A stretch of DNA of 64,000 nucleotides from Cacajao melanocephalus (Eukaryota > Chordata > Mammalia > Primates > Pitheciidae), in assembly GCA_963573385.1 (NCBI GenBank), contig CAUYLG010070425.1, positions 1 through 64,000 of the forward strand, given 5' to 3'. Of this stretch, positions 47,070-60,814 are shown in pieces. The notes beneath the pieces are model-generated. The model had not been told where the DNA came from and searched no databases. It was given only the letters and a program-made list of their open reading frames with translations. Within the stretch, counting starts at the first letter, position 1. Each line of letters starts with the position of its first letter. Position numbers and translations under genes: made by a program.

Positions 47070-49395
47070 AATCTCTCTTTCCAAACGCTGTGTCTCAGCT
47101 CTGAATGCCACTTTCCAAGTGTGTGAGCTGGGTTCCTTCGACAGCGCCTGCCGGGCCTCTGTCTTTTCTTGAAACGTACGGGTGAGGGACCCATAGAGAG
47201 TAGACCACAGCCTCCTACTCCCAGGCAGGCGTGGATCCTGCTCCAAGAGGGAGCAGTTGATGTGTTTGCCAACTCAGTGTCCCCGCTGCCAGCTCGTGAC
47301 TCACCCCCACCCAGCCCTGGGAGATAGGAGGGTCTTACGAGGGCCCCAGGCTCTCACCCAACAAGAAGAGGCAATGATTCTACTTGCCAAAGGACAGAGT
47401 GTGCCTCTGAGAGAAAATGGAGGTGAGTGAGTGGGAGCGGGTGGGCCGGCTTCTGGGGCACCTCTCCCTGCGGAAGGAGCACGCTGTGTGCTTTCACAGA
47501 CAAACTGCTGCCGCTGGGACACTCCCTGTATTTAAACCGAAGAAGAAGCCTATGGCAAACGTCTGTGTCTGGGTACTCCTTGGGAGGGGCCCTCCTGTCT
47601 AAAACACAGTCCATCAGGGTGGCTGTCGTCCCATAAGAAGCTTTTGTCACCTTTAGGGTTGGGCTGAGCTCAAGGAGCTTCCTTTCTGGACTGGCTCTCC
47701 CCTCCGCGGAGGTGAGTTGAGGCCCTGCCTCCTGCCTGAGGACTGGATAAGCCAGGGAGGCCCCTTTAGAGTCCAGAGAGAATGCGGAGGAAAGGAAGAA
47801 GCCCTGGTCTGGGGGCTGGTTCCCCAGGGGACTCCTCTCCTGCTGGGCCTCAGGCTTGCAATCAGCAAGACTACACGGCGGCTCAGACCACCTCCTTGTA
47901 GCTCTGACATCTGGCTTCTGTGTCCTTCTTTTGGGAAGAGAAGTCAGAGGATGGCCCAATGTCTGCAGCACGGGCTTGCGAAGGGAGGAGGCCACGGTAC
48001 CAGCGAACAAGTGGTGTCCTCCGAGGGCAAGCTTCAGGTGGTGGGAGTCAGGATCGGCTCCTGGAGAAGCTGAGCTTTGAACTGAGTGTGAAAGGAGAGA
48101 GGGCCGCCCTTAGCAGACAGGATGGAGGGCAGAGCACACATGACCCTAGGTCTGGGCGGCGGTCTGAGAGTACACCGCTGACTGTTCACAAAGAATAGGT
48201 AACCCCCCAAGGAAGGCAACTGGTCTCAGGTTGCCAGCTCCCAAGGTGTCCTAAGCCTCCCAGGCCTTCATTGCAAACTCACAGTGATGCTCCCTGGGGC
48301 CGAGTGAGCACGCTGGCCCCTCCATCCTCCTGCCCCAGGGAGGAGCACCAGACCCAGGAGAAGGCAGACTCCCACCAGTCACTGTCCTGACATGTGGACC
48401 GTTGTAGGGGAGTGGAGAAGGAGGGCCAGGGCAATTTGGTCAGGATGTTCAGGGACACTCGTCACTGCCGAGGGACTCAATGTGGCAGCTGCTTAGCAAG
48501 TGGGGGTATGGCAGCCCAGGACGCGGTCAGCAGTGGGTTCTCAGGGTGTCTGCAGAAAGGAACTCCACTCTCCCTAGAGACAACAGAAGCCAGTTCTTCC
48601 TTTAGCTTCGCTAATCAGCAAGTCTTCCTCAATCATTTCCATCATTTTGTGTAGGGCTCTGGGTTGAGGCTGGGCAGGGAACACTTATGCTTGGATTGGC
48701 CTGGGGCTCTATTTCTTCCATTCTGATGAGATGCTGTGAGGCAGACAATTCCCTGGCCACAGAGAATAGAATTCTGTCTTCTCCCAAGAAGGAAGCTTCT
48801 GGATGAGTTGGCTGTGGCACTCTCCCCTTCTCCCCTAATGTGAAACTTTAGAGAGAAGATTGAAAGAATCAAGGATAATTCTAAACTTTTTAATTTTGCT
48901 CCAGCAGAAATTGGTAGAGTTTCATTTTGGGCTTTTTATTTCTTTTGGCCCTGACAAAAACTAATCTACTCAACTAACAAGTCTTTAAAGTCCTTACACT
49001 ACAGTTGAAACAAATAACAGATAAAAAACAGCCTAAGAAGATATCATTAAAAGCTAAATTTTGTAGCACGCGCTAACTTAAACCTCTCCAAGGCTTGGTT
49101 TCCTCATCTGTCAGTGAAGGCGTGGGACCAGGTGACCTCCAAGCCTTGCTTCCCCAGCTTCAGTTCTGAGTCTTGGGCATCTGGGGAGGGGGGGTTTTGG
49201 TTCCGGATGAGCCACAGGTGGCTGCTTTCAAGGCTGTTTCAGCCGTGCTGTGTTCTCAGTCAGCTGTCAAGGGGGAAGTGCTCCAACCCGTGGCCCCCCG
49301 GTTATTTAATAATCCCTTGAATTAGTGTAGCATTTTGAACTTACTCAAACTGCCTGTGTTTTCATCTCCTGACCTGATCCTTCGGTCCTTGTGAG
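47070..49395. other. Mostly unique non-coding intron 2 sequence
   Basis: No gene seen. A 218-codon antisense open frame at 47,354-48,010 has no recognisable motif and several overlapping rival frames. A MIR-like patch (GGTTTCCTCATCTGTCAG) lies at about 49,085-49,140. Confidence 0.4.
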
Positions 49396-49399
49396 CTTA

Positions 49400-49525
49400 G
49401 TAGGTGGACCTGGCTTCGTTATTCTCATTTTATTTGCAGGGAAATCAAACCACAGAAAAGTGCAGGGGCTTGCCTGTGACCTCACAGATAGATGTGGCAG
49501 AAGTGAGTCTGGACCCCAGTGGACT
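49400..49525 (-). mobile_element. MIR SINE, antisense
   Basis: TTATTCTCATTTTATTTGCA, ACCACAGAAAAGTGCAGGGG and CCTGTGACCTCACAGATAG follow antisense MIR order. Confidence 0.65.
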
Positions 49526-50059
49526 TTGAGGCGGGTGTGAAGAGCAAGAGGAGGAAGGGACCTACGAGGGAAGGAGGAGAAGTGAGCTAAGCCTCCTGGC
49601 CAAGTTTCAAAGCCAGCAAGCAGGGCACAGGATAACGTCATCAAAGTACAGTCTTGGGGGGATCTTCTGGTGGCTTTTTTTTTGGTTTGAGAGTTTTCCT
49701 TTTGTCACTAGGCTCAACGAGACAAATGGAGCAGAATTTCCCAAGTGGGTGGAAGAGCCGTCCCCACCCTTTGCAAGGGTGAGGCTCTACTTTCTCCCCC
49801 AGGGCCCTGGCGTGTCTCTACGGAGGCCTGCCTGCCCCAGGAGAGCAAACTCAGCTGAAAACAAAATCAGCTCAGGCACAGGGAGGGGACGGGGATCTGT
49901 AGAGACACAGGTGGGGAGAAAAGCAGCTCTAGACCCGGAGCCTTGTCCCTCCCCACTCCCACAGGGCGCCGAAGGGCGAGGCCTGGAAGGGGATAAAGAC
50001 AGGCTGGGAAAGAGGCTGCTTGTGACTTCAGCAAGGGATGAATTGTAGACTGCCGAACT

Positions 50060-50185
50060 GCCTTCCTTCAGAAGAAGCCTAACAGGGCGTGCTGCAGTTG
50101 GGGAAACTGAGGTTTAGAGAGGTGAGGTGATGGCCTGGGGCTGCACAGCTAGGCAGGGGAGACCAAGACTGGAGTGTGGTCTCCT
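50060..50185 (-). mobile_element. MIR SINE fragment, antisense
   Basis: GGGGAAACTGAGGTTTAGAG and GGGGCTGCACAGCTAGGCAG match antisense MIR. Confidence 0.6.
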
Positions 50186-50373
50186 GACTCCTGGCTCAGG
50201 GCTCCTGGTCACACTGTCACATCCTGGTACTTTTGCCACTATGGGCAATCATGTTTCCCAAACCTCTGTCATTTGCGTTCTGCTGTCACAATTTTTGCAA
50301 AATCATACCAACTATTATTTACTTATTTTAAGGAAATTACTTATCAGTTCCAATGCATTTGTTTACTCATGTA

Positions 50374-50497
50374 TTTATTTTAGAGACAGGGTATCACTGT
50401 GTTGCCCAGGTTGGTCTCAAACTCCTCAGTTCGAGCAACCCTGCCTCAGACTTCCAAGTAGCTGGAACTACAGGCACGCACCACCATGCCCAGCTAT
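50374..50497 (-). mobile_element. Partial old Alu, antisense
   Basis: GAGACAGGGTATCACTGTGT, TTGCCCAGGTTGGTCTCAAA and AAGTAGCTGGAACTACAGGC are Alu segments in antisense. Length and divergence suggest an AluJ or monomer fragment. Confidence 0.8.
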
Positions 50498-50586
50498 TCC
50501 AATGTATTTATTTTGAAAGGAAACTTTATATCACTCACTCAAATGACAAAAACCACACACTTTTTAAATGTCTTCAAGAACCTCCC

Positions 50587-50866
50587 GGCTAGGCGAGGTG
50601 GCTCACACCTGTAATTCCAGCACTTTGGGAGGCCGAGGCGAGCAGATCACCCGAGGTCGGGAGTTCGAGACCAGCCTGGCCAACATGGTGAAACCCCATC
50701 TCTACTAAAAATACAAAAATTAGCTGGGTGTGGCGTCGTGCACCTGTAATGCCAGCTGTTTGGGAGGCTGAGGCAGGAGGCAGAGGTTGCAGTGAGCCGA
50801 GATTGCGCCATTGCACTCCAGAATGGGCAAAAAGAGTTAAACTCTGTTTAAAAAAAAAAAAAAAAA
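50587..50866 (+). mobile_element. Alu SINE, sense, with 11-bp target-site duplication
   Basis: It starts GGCTAGGCGAGGTGGCTC and ends in an A tail. AAGAACCTCCC flanks it at 50576-50586 and 50867-50877. The right arm has a deletion after GAGGCTGAGGCAGGAGG. Confidence 0.95.
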
Positions 50867-51336
50867 AAGAACCTCCCACAGTTGGCCCAAAGAAGAAGGG
50901 CTGACACCCCCTGTGTCTAGAACCCCTGGGGATGGGGTCTTCTGGGAGTCAGGTCTAGCAACTGGCCAGAGATGCTAGAGTTTCTGTAGAGGGCCCCCTA
51001 GCTACAGAGCCTCTTTGCCATGTAGGCTTTGTTTGTGTCACCAGACTCTGGTAGCAGAGGGGCTGGAGGACAGTCGCTGTAAGAGACACCAAACACCTGA
51101 ATCCTGGCTTAGGGCCTGCCCCATCTTAGCTGTGTGGCCTTGGACCAGCCTAAAGTTCTCCGAGATTAACACGCTCACAAAGAGAACAAAGCTGCTGCAC
51201 TCTGCCCTGCTGCCTCATCGGCCAGGCGGGAGATCACCACAAGGAAATGAACAGGGAAGCCCTTTAAACTCTGGGAAGTACCATACCAGTGATGGCGCTC
51301 AGGACATGCTCAAGGAACTTCCAAAGACCTTCCCTA

Positions 51337-51816
<480 letters not shown>

Positions 51817-51833
51817 CAAAACCTTTGGCTAAC

Positions 51834-54800
51834 CAGCAGGAGTGGGTTCTTTCCACTGTTGGGTCTCTAGGGAGCTCTTTTCTGGGCCAGGTCAGCACCT
51901 GCCCTTCGGGATGCTGCCACCTCCCAGCCTTTGGCCCTCCTCTTCCTAGGGCTGGGAAGCACCTCCTGGTCCAGTGCGTGGAGTGGCTCTGGGGACAGCC
52001 AGCCTCTCCCTCCAACCTCCCAGTATAGGGTGGGGGGAATCTGGCCTAGTGGGATCTTCCTGACCCTGAAGTGTGCTCTTCTGGGGTGCTGGCCCATCAT
52101 CCAGGACTCCAGGAGTTATTTCATATCAGGATGCCCCCCTCGGCTTTCCCTCTTCGTGATGAACCATCACTGGGACAGTGGAACCAGCCTCTGGGTGTGA
52201 AAGCCAGAAGCTGCGATCTCAGAACACAAGACCTTGCTTTCAGCTAGCCTGGGGCCGTGGAAGCGAGATGGCTGAGGGCCAGGGGTCTTCCACCACTCAG
52301 GCCTGTGAGAGCTGCGTCTGAAGTGGCAAACACCTGTCAGGGGTTTCCCTGCCTCAAGGAAACAGAGATGTCTGTGTATGAAACTTTAGGTTCTCATTTC
52401 TAAACCCATCCTAGCTGTGTTAGGAGCTGAGAAAAACCTATTTCTCAGGTGTAGAGGGGGAAAGGTAAAAGAGCATTTCAGAAAACCTGCTTTTTCCCGC
52501 AGTGCAGCAAATAGACTGGGAGCAGAAGGTGGGGACGGAGCTGGTGCAGGGGCTGGTATAGTTGCGTGTTGATGGATCGCCAGGTGTCGGCTAGGTGCCG
52601 GGCTGCACAAGTGCACGTCACCCCCACACCAGGCTCCAGGAAGCACCATGGACCTGACCTCTGCAGGCAGGCTTAGAGCCTGGGGCCCAAGAGGCTAAGA
52701 TGGCTTCTTTACCCCAGAATTGTGGCCTCACTGGAGAAGGCATCTTCTTGGAAGACCCACAGGCTACAGAGTTTTATGGGATATTTTCTGCTTGGGCTTT
52801 AGTTATCCAGATACTTTAGAAAGCTGTCCTCAGTTATCCACAGACATTTGTTAACGCTGGCCTGATTGAAATGTGCCCACACTTTCTGCTTTTCAAAGCT
52901 TATGAGACACCATGATGAACCAGATCTCTGGGAAAGTCTCTACTCTGAGGATAGGGACCAACACTTCTTTTGTGTTTTTTTTAATATTTAAAAAATTCAA
53001 GCGGCAACATGCCCCCACACTGGGCATCACACTGTTTCTGGTTTCTGCTGTGCCTTCTCTCAGTGGACACTTAGCGACTTCGATTCAGTAGCACTTAGCA
53101 ATTGCCTTCTGGAGTTCTCACCTGGGTGGGCCCTGCTGGTCTCGGGGTGCTGGTGGTGGCATTGTGGGTGTAGCTCCTTCTGCCTTTGAGGCCTCGCAGT
53201 GAGGCACACCCACCACACCTCCTCCAAGGCCAAAAGGGATTGTTCTGTGTCCAGACGTGGGGCTTCTGAGCAGTGGGGCTGCTCTGCCCAAAGCAGTGTG
53301 CCAGGAAAAGAAAGAAGGGTCAGCCCAAGGTGGAACCCCCTGCTTCTCAGAGAAGGAGCGGTGCCAGAGGAGCCAGGAGGCAGGGATCAACACTCCCCCT
53401 GCTGAAGTCCCATCTTTTGTGACTCAGGCCCCAGTGGCTCCCATGCTGACTCAGACTGCTGAATAAGCAGCCACCCCTGCCCCTCTGGGAAGATTCTTGA
53501 CTGCCTGGAGCCCTATATGCCCTGTCCTCGGCAGCCTTGCTGGGAGAGCACCTGCGCTCTCCAAACTCCTAGAGAGGGTGAAGGCAGATCCGCTGAGCCA
53601 CATGTGGATGTGCACCTTGCAACGGGTCAGCTCTGCCTGGTCCCCCAGTCCTGGCTGAAATCACAGCAAAATGAACAAGGGTTACTACATGCCTACTACA
53701 TAAGAGCCCCTCATCTGGGCACTGAGTGGGGAGTGGGAGGTACTAGGCAAGTGGTAAATGGAACCTGTCCTTGAAAGGCATCTAATCAAGGTTCTTTCTC
53801 GAGCAAGCCCTCACCGGGCCCGAGAGGGACGAGGACTCCGTGAAACTGTGCGTGCACTCACTTTCATGAAAAGGGCCTTGGGAGATCACGCTGCTGAAGA
53901 TGGCACTGCTGGGTGTGGGACTCGGCAGGAAGACCAGGGTGTGTCTCGCTGGAGAACTGGTTTGGCCAGCCCCACCCTGCTGGCAGAAGCTTGGTTTCAA
54001 AATGGGCTAATAGCTGGGGACACAGACACTCTTTTCATCTTGTCCTGCCAGGCACATACCCAGCTGCCAAGGAGTCCAGCAGCTTCTGTCTGTCCAGCTA
54101 GAGTTGGATAGAATTCTCTGGGCTCAACCACCCAGCTGCTTTCCTCAGGTCAAGGGGTAAAGGGAAGCCTTCTGGACATCACAGCCGGACCCCATCCTGT
54201 GCACCCACGCAGGCTGCCTCGCCCTGCCTGCCTCCCGCCAGCCCACTTTGCTCATGGCGCCTCCTCTCTCCTCTGTGCTCTGGAGGCCGTGGGAACTCCA
54301 GTGCCTGTCAGCATCCAGAGTCTCCATCCGCAACACAAATTCTCAGTCACAGTCCACCTTTCACTGAGTACTTGCTGTGAGCTCAGCCCTGTTTCAGGCA
54401 CGATTAAGGGCATCCGACAGAAACCGACTAGAAAACAAACAAGACCATAGGCCCCTGGCTGTAAGGGCAAAGAATTCCAACTCCGGTCGTTATGGAGACA
54501 GGGCTGGGTTAGAACAGGCCTTTTGGAGATGACAGGTTGAGGAGAGGCCTTGGAGAAATGTAGGATTTGGGAGGAGGTGGGTGAGGAAAAGCTGCGCAGG
54601 GTGGGGGAGCATCTAAACAGAAGAAGGGAGCCCAGGATGTGGATGAGGTCATGCAGCAGCTTAGGCAGGTGTGCTGGGGAGGGAAGAGATGGCTGGACAG
54701 GCAGGGTGGGGCCGGGCTGAGGGGTTTGTCTGGTAAGGAGCAGACACACTGTAGGTTCTCTAACGTGGCACGGGCTGGTGAAAGCTTTGCCTGAGGAAGG

Positions 54801-56204
54801 CAGAGTGATGGCATCACAAGACAGGGACCAGAGCCCTGGGGGCTGGGCGGGGGCAGTGGGAGGCACTGGGGTTGCCTAGTGGTAAACTGATGAGAGCGGG
54901 GGCCAGAGCCTGGGCAGTAGGGGTGTAAAAGGAGGGAATGGAATGGAAGGACAGGAGGACGCCATCTCTTTCTGAATGGTTACTTGCTGCCCTGTCCGAT
55001 GACCCTGGGCTATCAGGAGCCTTTCCAGCTTTGGGGCCACTCCAGACTGAGTGGTTCTCTCAAGGGGCAGCTGGTCATATTCAGTTCTTTGAGGCCCTGG
55101 ATCTGGGGCTTGTATTGCTTCACTGTGGGACTGTCTCCCTGCCTATAAAGGAGGGGTTGGCCTCTGAGAGTTTCCCGACTTAATGAGGGACAAGAAGAGA
55201 GGGGAGCTTTCAGTGTGGGGTGAAAAACACCCCCTTCTCCAAGCAGGAAGGGGAGTAGGGGAATCACACAAGCAGGAGACAGAGCAGGGACTGGCTGGGG
55301 GCTCTTAGCTAAAAGCAGCTTCTCCTGGCCCACCTCAAACTGTGTGATCCCTCAAAAGCCTCACTGGTCTCCCAAGTAAAGAAACATGTCTTTTGGGATG
55401 CTGTGAATTTCTGCCTGGCTGTCCAGGCTAGCCTGCTGTCTGGCAGGGTAATCAACTCTGCTCCCAGGAAATTGAGTTTCCAGCCTCTGGAATGTTCTGA
55501 TCCATAGAGTATCCCACCTGAGGCTGGAGTTTCCCAAGGAAGAATGGGATAACCAGACAAGAGGTTGTGTGTGTGTCAAAGAGCTGGACGCTGCCAGTAG
55601 ATCGCTATCTGAATGTGGGGGTGTGGCTGGGAGAGCATGCCTTGGCAGTGAAGCTCTCCCACCTGCGGCGGGCACACGTGCACTGCCCGGGCATCCTATT
55701 CTGGCTGCAGCTGCTCGCTCGGGACCTGGAAGACAGTGTTTGGAAATGTGTGGGGCATTTTGCAATGACTGTGAGGTGTTACTGGCATTTAAAGCCTGGA
55801 GATTGGGGCACTAAACACCTGAGATGCTTGGGACAGCCTGTACAAAGAAGAGTTGTTCTGCCTCAGATGCCAACAGCACCCACGTAAAGAAACACTGCAC
55901 CATTCGTCATAAAGCCTGGCTTCACTCGAGGTGCTCCATCTGGGCAGACCATGCTCCTCTACTTTTCTGAGACATATTTAGGCCTGTTCTGTGTCTGTGG
56001 GGTGAGACTAGCGTGGGGCTCTGACACTGGTGCATACACCTGGGCTGTCTTGGCTTCCTGGGTTCATCCTCCCTCTTATGACACCTGGTAGCTCCTTTAG
56101 GTACGTCATGGGTGACATAAAGTCTCTCCTTTAGGAGCCGAGTCCTAAGGCAGCCAGCCTGTGCCCAATCTAAGAGTCAGAGGGATACGGATGTCCCCAC
56201 TGAG
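51834..56204. other. Mostly unique non-coding intron 2 sequence
   Basis: I see no gene. Degraded ancient-repeat patches are likely near 53,670-53,780 (GGGTTACTACATGCCTACTA) and 54,355-54,450 (CTTTCACTGAGTACTTGCTG). A 204-codon antisense frame at 54,252-54,866 overlaps one of them and is not credible as a gene. Confidence 0.4.
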
Positions 56205-56412
56205 CAAACACTCATGTCATGGACTGTCCTAAGTGCTTTACAAACAGTAGTTCATTGGATTCTCCCAGCAACCCTCTATGTTGGGTATAATTATACCAGT
56301 TTTACAGATGGAAAAACTGAGACATGTTGGGCTTAAGTAACTTGCCCAAGGCCATCCACTGGGCAACTAACAAGGCCAGGGCAGGCTGGCTCCAGAGTCT
56401 GTGTTCTTGACA
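56205..56412 (-). mobile_element. MIR SINE, antisense, nearly full length
   Basis: CTAAGTGCTTTACAAACAGT, CTCCCAGCAACCCTCTATG, TTTTACAGATGGAAAAACTG, AAGTAACTTGCCCAAGGCC and GGCTCCAGAGTCTGTG cover the whole MIR in antisense. Confidence 0.85.
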
Positions 56413-58344
56413 CTGGGGTCTTCCTCCACTTTGTAGGTCTCAGCCCCGTGAGCTGGAGGAAGCACCCGGAGTCCCAGGCAGTTGCTGCCATTTCAGCCTC
56501 CGAGGCTGCAGGCTTCAGCCAGGTCCCAGGCCATTTGTGCAGGGAGAGCTGATGGCAGTTTGCCCCCTTGAGCCTTGGAGGGAATCCAGGCCTCCTCCTG
56601 GTACTTGGAGAGGATGGGATTTGACTGAGAGGAGGCTTTACTCCTGCTCATCAGAGTGACAGCAAAGGGCCATGATGACATGAGAGCGTCATACCCAGCT
56701 GTCCTCAAGCAGCACAGCCCACCAGCACCGTGACACTAGGAGCTGGGGTGAGGTTCCCAGGAATGGGTGATGCCACTGGGGTACAGCTGATGGTGGGAGG
56801 CTGGGAAATGCAGTCCCGCAGGGACATCCCTGCCTTCCGCACCTTGCCCACTCCCCTGTGGATGCAGCCAGTGCCCATTCTCTGTGGGCAGCCCACCCTT
56901 GCTGAGACTTGGCAAGGCTACTGGCTGCTCCTTTTCCCAGCACAGGAGAGCAAAGCCCTAAGCCTCTGTGAGGCTCAGTCAGCATGATCACATCTTTGCT
57001 GGGTTTGGGCCAGGATGAGCGTTTGGGCTTCTCATCAGGTGTCTGAGATGACGTCCAGGCGTGTCATTTACGGAGAACAAGGGTGCTCCTTATTGCGTTT
57101 CCATTTAAGGCTTAGCCGGCCCTTCGCCCTTGGCGATGCTGGGCTTCCCCCTCCGTGTTGCCATCTGCCACCCTCCTTCCCCTGAGAGGAGAATAGAGGG
57201 TGTGGCCATTTGTAAAGGTTTTCATGGCATAGTTTGCCTGTAATCTGCAAGACACGCATTGTATGCCCAGAAGCTTAGAAAATTGCCCAGCTCCTCTCCC
57301 CACGCCTTGCAATTGTCCATCTGTGCCTCTCCCAACAACCAGACACCAATTCTCTTTGGGGTAGGTTGGTTTGACCCAGTTTGGGGGAGAAAACTGTGCC
57401 TGTCTGAGTGCACAGCTGGGTGTGTGGGTGAAGGGGATGAGCAGGCCATTGGCAAGGTTAACAGTCTGTGGCTTCTGGGTTTTGGATGCAACTTCTGACT
57501 GGTGGTTTGACACCCAGTCTTTCTGGGAGCTCAAGCCATGGGAGGTTCCTGCTGGCTATGACTCCCTACAGAGATGAAAAAGGACCAGGTAGAGTGCCAG
57601 CCCCTCCCCTGTCTTGTGTGGCCAGATCTGGTGTGGAAGGGAATTACCCAGTTGCCTAATGACCTCCCCTACACACATACTCTCTCTCTCTCTCTCTCTC
57701 AGGGAGGGGCAGGGGTAGGCGGGCAGGCCCTGGGTTGCTCGGTTTGGCCCTGGCCCATCCCAGCAAAGGTGAGTCCCAAGTCAGCACCTGTGTGGAGACA
57801 TTTTTATCAGACCCGATGTTGATCCTCTACTCTGAGAACAAGTTGGAGCAGGCCAGACCCACCGGCTTGCGAGCTCCTGGGAAAGTCCCCCTCGGACAGT
57901 TCTGTTCCGGAGCTAATTCCCACCAATCCTCCAGCCTCACCGGCTCCTCCCAGGGAGGCCGACTCCCCACTTAGGTTCACACAGAGCCCCTGAGGCACCT
58001 CACTGTCCATCGTATGTTTTTGTGGTGGAGTGAGCCTCTGCCCGCTTTTCTCCATGGCTAGCCTGACGACAAAGTCCAGGAGGCGCTCCTGCAAACCACC
58101 CTGCAGCCCCAGGCCTGCCTCCACGTGTGACCTCGGGCCCCTAGCTCACAGTCCCTTGTGAAAGGGCCCAGGAAGCAGGACTGTTGTCCCTCGTTGGCCT
58201 TTGAGGTGACCTGTTACAATTTGCTTCTTGCCCTGGCAGAGGGGAGGCAAGATGAAGAGCTTAGCAGAAAAGAACAGTAGTAAACTGTCCTGGCCAAGAC
58301 AGAAATTTCCTTGTGCTGAGTTTAAGTGGCCAACGAAGGCTGGC
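56413..58344. other. Unique non-coding intron 2 sequence
   Basis: No gene or interspersed repeat recognised apart from a TC microsatellite at 57,680. Confidence 0.4.
57680..57701 (+). repeat. (TC)11 microsatellite
   Basis: Pure TC run of 22 bases in intron 2. Confidence 0.9.
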
Positions 58345-58500
58345 TATGTGAGAAGCTGCTGGCGTCTGGGAATAGCACAGGGCTTGGAGACTCAGGCTCA
58401 AGTCTGGGTTTTGCCCTTTCCTCACTGAGTAAACTAGAAGGCCCCTCTTCTCTGGGCCTCCAACTTCTTCTTCTGGACTGTACCATGTGGGACCAGATTA
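58345..58500 (+). mobile_element. MIR SINE
   Basis: GCACAGGGCTTGGAGACTC, AGGCTCAAGTCTGGGTTTTG and TCTCTGGGCCTCCAACTTC fit a sense MIR at moderate similarity. Confidence 0.55.
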
Positions 58501-58503
58501 GAG

Positions 58504-58525
58504 GCTGTCAAACTTTTTTGACAGC
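58504..58525. repeat. Inverted repeat, 9-bp arms
   Basis: GCTGTCAAA and TTTGACAGC are separated by four bases. The flanking TCAAACTTTTTTGACAGC pattern resembles the end of an old DNA transposon. Confidence 0.7.
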
Positions 58526-58686
58526 AACTCACAGTAAGAAATGCATCGTATGTTGCAACCCAGTACCCACACACTGCTTCACAAACAACCACTTTACCAC
58601 CTGCATTGCACGCTAATATTTTATACTCCAAGATATATTATTCTATTCCTTCTTTTTTAAAATGATGGTCACAGTCTTCTAAATTG

Positions 58687-58693
58687 TTTTTTC

Positions 58694-58726
<33 letters not shown>

Positions 58727-59010
58727 TGAGATGGAGTCTCGCTCTGTCACCCAGACTGGAGTGCAGTGGCGCAATCTCAGCTCACTGTAACCTCTCCCCT
58801 CAGGTTCAAGCGATTCTCCTGCCTCAGCCTCCCGAGTAGCTGGGATTACAGGCACCCGCCACCACACCCAGCTAACTTTTTTTTGTATTTTTAGTAGAGA
58901 CAGGGTTTCACTGTGTTGGCCAGGATGGTCTCAATCTCCTGATCTTGTGATCCACTCACCTCGGCCTCCCAAAGTGCTGGAATTACAGGCACAAGCCACT
59001 GTGCCCGGCC
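58687..59010 (-). mobile_element. Alu SINE, antisense, just upstream of PKP1 exon 3
   Basis: A long TTTTC/T tract leads into GAGATGGAGTCTCGCTC and both arms, ending CACTGTGCCCGGCC at 59,010. It is full length and its proximal end is 211 bases from the exon 3 acceptor. It is oriented opposite to the Alu at 60,262. Confidence 0.95.
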
Positions 59011-59221
59011 CCTCAATTTATTTTATAATCCATAATGGGTCAGAGCCTGTAGTGGAAAAAGTAATATATCAGATGATGGCTCATGTTCCTTCCACGCCAA
59101 ACATTCTGGGATCCTATGAGCATTATGATGGGGGCTGGGGAGGGCGGTATCTCATGGCCCGCTGGGTCCAAGATCCCCATTTAGGAACCTTGACTGAGCT
59201 TTTCTCCCTTTCCGCGGCCAG

Positions 59222-59616
59222 ATCTACAATGGAACCCTCAAGCGGGAGCCTGACAACAGGCGCTTCAGCTCCTACAGCCAGATGGAGAACTGGAGCCGGC
59301 ACTACCCGCGGGGCAGCTGTAACACTGCCGGCGCAGGCAGCGACATCTGCTTCATGCAGAAAATCAAGGCGAGCCGCAGTGAGCCCGACCTCTACTGTGA
59401 CCCACGGGGCACCCTGCGAAAGGGCACGCTGGGCAGCAAGGGCCACAAGACCACCCAGAACCGCTACAGCTTTTACAGCACCTGCAGTGGTCAGAAGGCC
59501 GTGAAGAAGTGCCCTGTGCGCCCGCCCTCCTGTGCCTCCAAGCAGGACCCCGTGTATGTCCCGCCCATCTCCTGCAACAAGGACCTGTCCTTCAGCCACT
59601 CTAGGGCCAGCTCCAA
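59222..59616 (+). CDS. PKP1: PKP1 coding exon 3 (residues 103-233 and part of 234)
   Basis: This 395-nt exon has acceptor gcggccag and donor AA|gtgagt. It starts [14 protein letters not shown] and encodes most of the head domain. A basophilic kinase-type motif, RRFSSYS, lies at residues 115-121; the head of plakophilin 1 is known to be phosphorylated by Akt and RIPK4, which controls its partition between desmosome and cytoplasm. The conserved SRSEPDLY segment and a Cys/Pro-rich stretch ([16 protein letters not shown]) follow. Seven residues differ from human as recalled, including Ala for Thr in the CNT segment, Val for Ile at two places and Ser for Gly in the LSF segment. It is flanked by oppositely oriented Alus at 58,687-59,010 and 60,262-60,586. 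Confidence 0.97.
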
Positions 59617-59917
59617 GTGAGTGCTGCTAGGCTGGGCTGGGCAGCCAGGAGGGCCAGGTGGGACACAAACCCTTAGCCGGCTGCTGCGCCCTGCAAAGGG
59701 CTGCTGGGATGCCAGGAGAGACACAGCCTCTGTCGCTGGGGAGTTCATTGTCCCCGGCATCATGGGCTCCCTGATGGGGAGAACCTGGCCCAATGGGCCC
59801 CTGACCTCAAGAAGTTTTTAGTGTGAAGGTGAAACAGAATCCAGACACTGACTGTGTAGGTTTTAAAGGTCACAGTTGATGGACAAAGGGAAGCTAATTA
59901 GAGAAGCTTAGCCAGGC

Positions 59918-60110
59918 TAATGGTTCTCAAAGTGTGCTCCTCCAACCGGCAACATCAGCATCGCCCAGGACTTTGTTAAGAAATGCTCATTCTGGGGACC
60001 CACCCAGACCTACTGTCTCAGAAACACTGGGAGAGGGGCTGGCAATGCACATTTTAACAAGTCCTCCGGTGATTCTGATTTACACTGGAGTTTGAGAACC
60101 TCTGATCTTA
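59918..60110 (+). mobile_element. MER5A-like hAT-Charlie element
   Basis: AATGGTTCTCAAAGTGTGCT, AACATCAGCATCGCCCAGG, ACATTTTAACAAGTCCTCC and GGTGATTCTGATTTACACTG, ending TTTGAGAACCTCTG, are MER5A landmarks with both ends preserved. Confidence 0.85.
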
Positions 60111-60261
60111 GGCGTGTAAATTTCGGAATATCCATGTTCAAAAAGAGCAAAGGAATGCACCCCTAATGGACGATGGGAATAGAATGGGTTTTAGGTTATG
60201 GTATAAGACAGGTAAATCCGAAGGACAAATAGGAAGAATAGACATCAAAACTGAGGGACAT

Positions 60262-60608
<347 letters not shown>

Positions 60609-60814
60609 TCATGATCTAGTGCTACAGAACAGAGCACAACTCCAGTGCATAGATGTTGAAGGCCATCACCCAGAGGGAACGAAGGAGACCAAATGGGGTG
60701 CCCTGTTAGGAGCCGTAGACGCATAGGTGTCCTGACACTGAGCTTGCTCTTCAGGGCTGGGGGCTCCCTGAACCTTTAAACTGTCCTTCATCGCCACCTG
60801 CTGCTCATTGTTAT

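Noticed and set aside
47354..48010. 218-codon antisense frame in PKP1 intron 2
   Set aside because: Several overlapping frames of similar length, no motif, no promoter or splice context.
54252..54866. 204-codon antisense frame in intron 2
   Set aside because: Overlaps a degraded ancient repeat and has no conserved motif.
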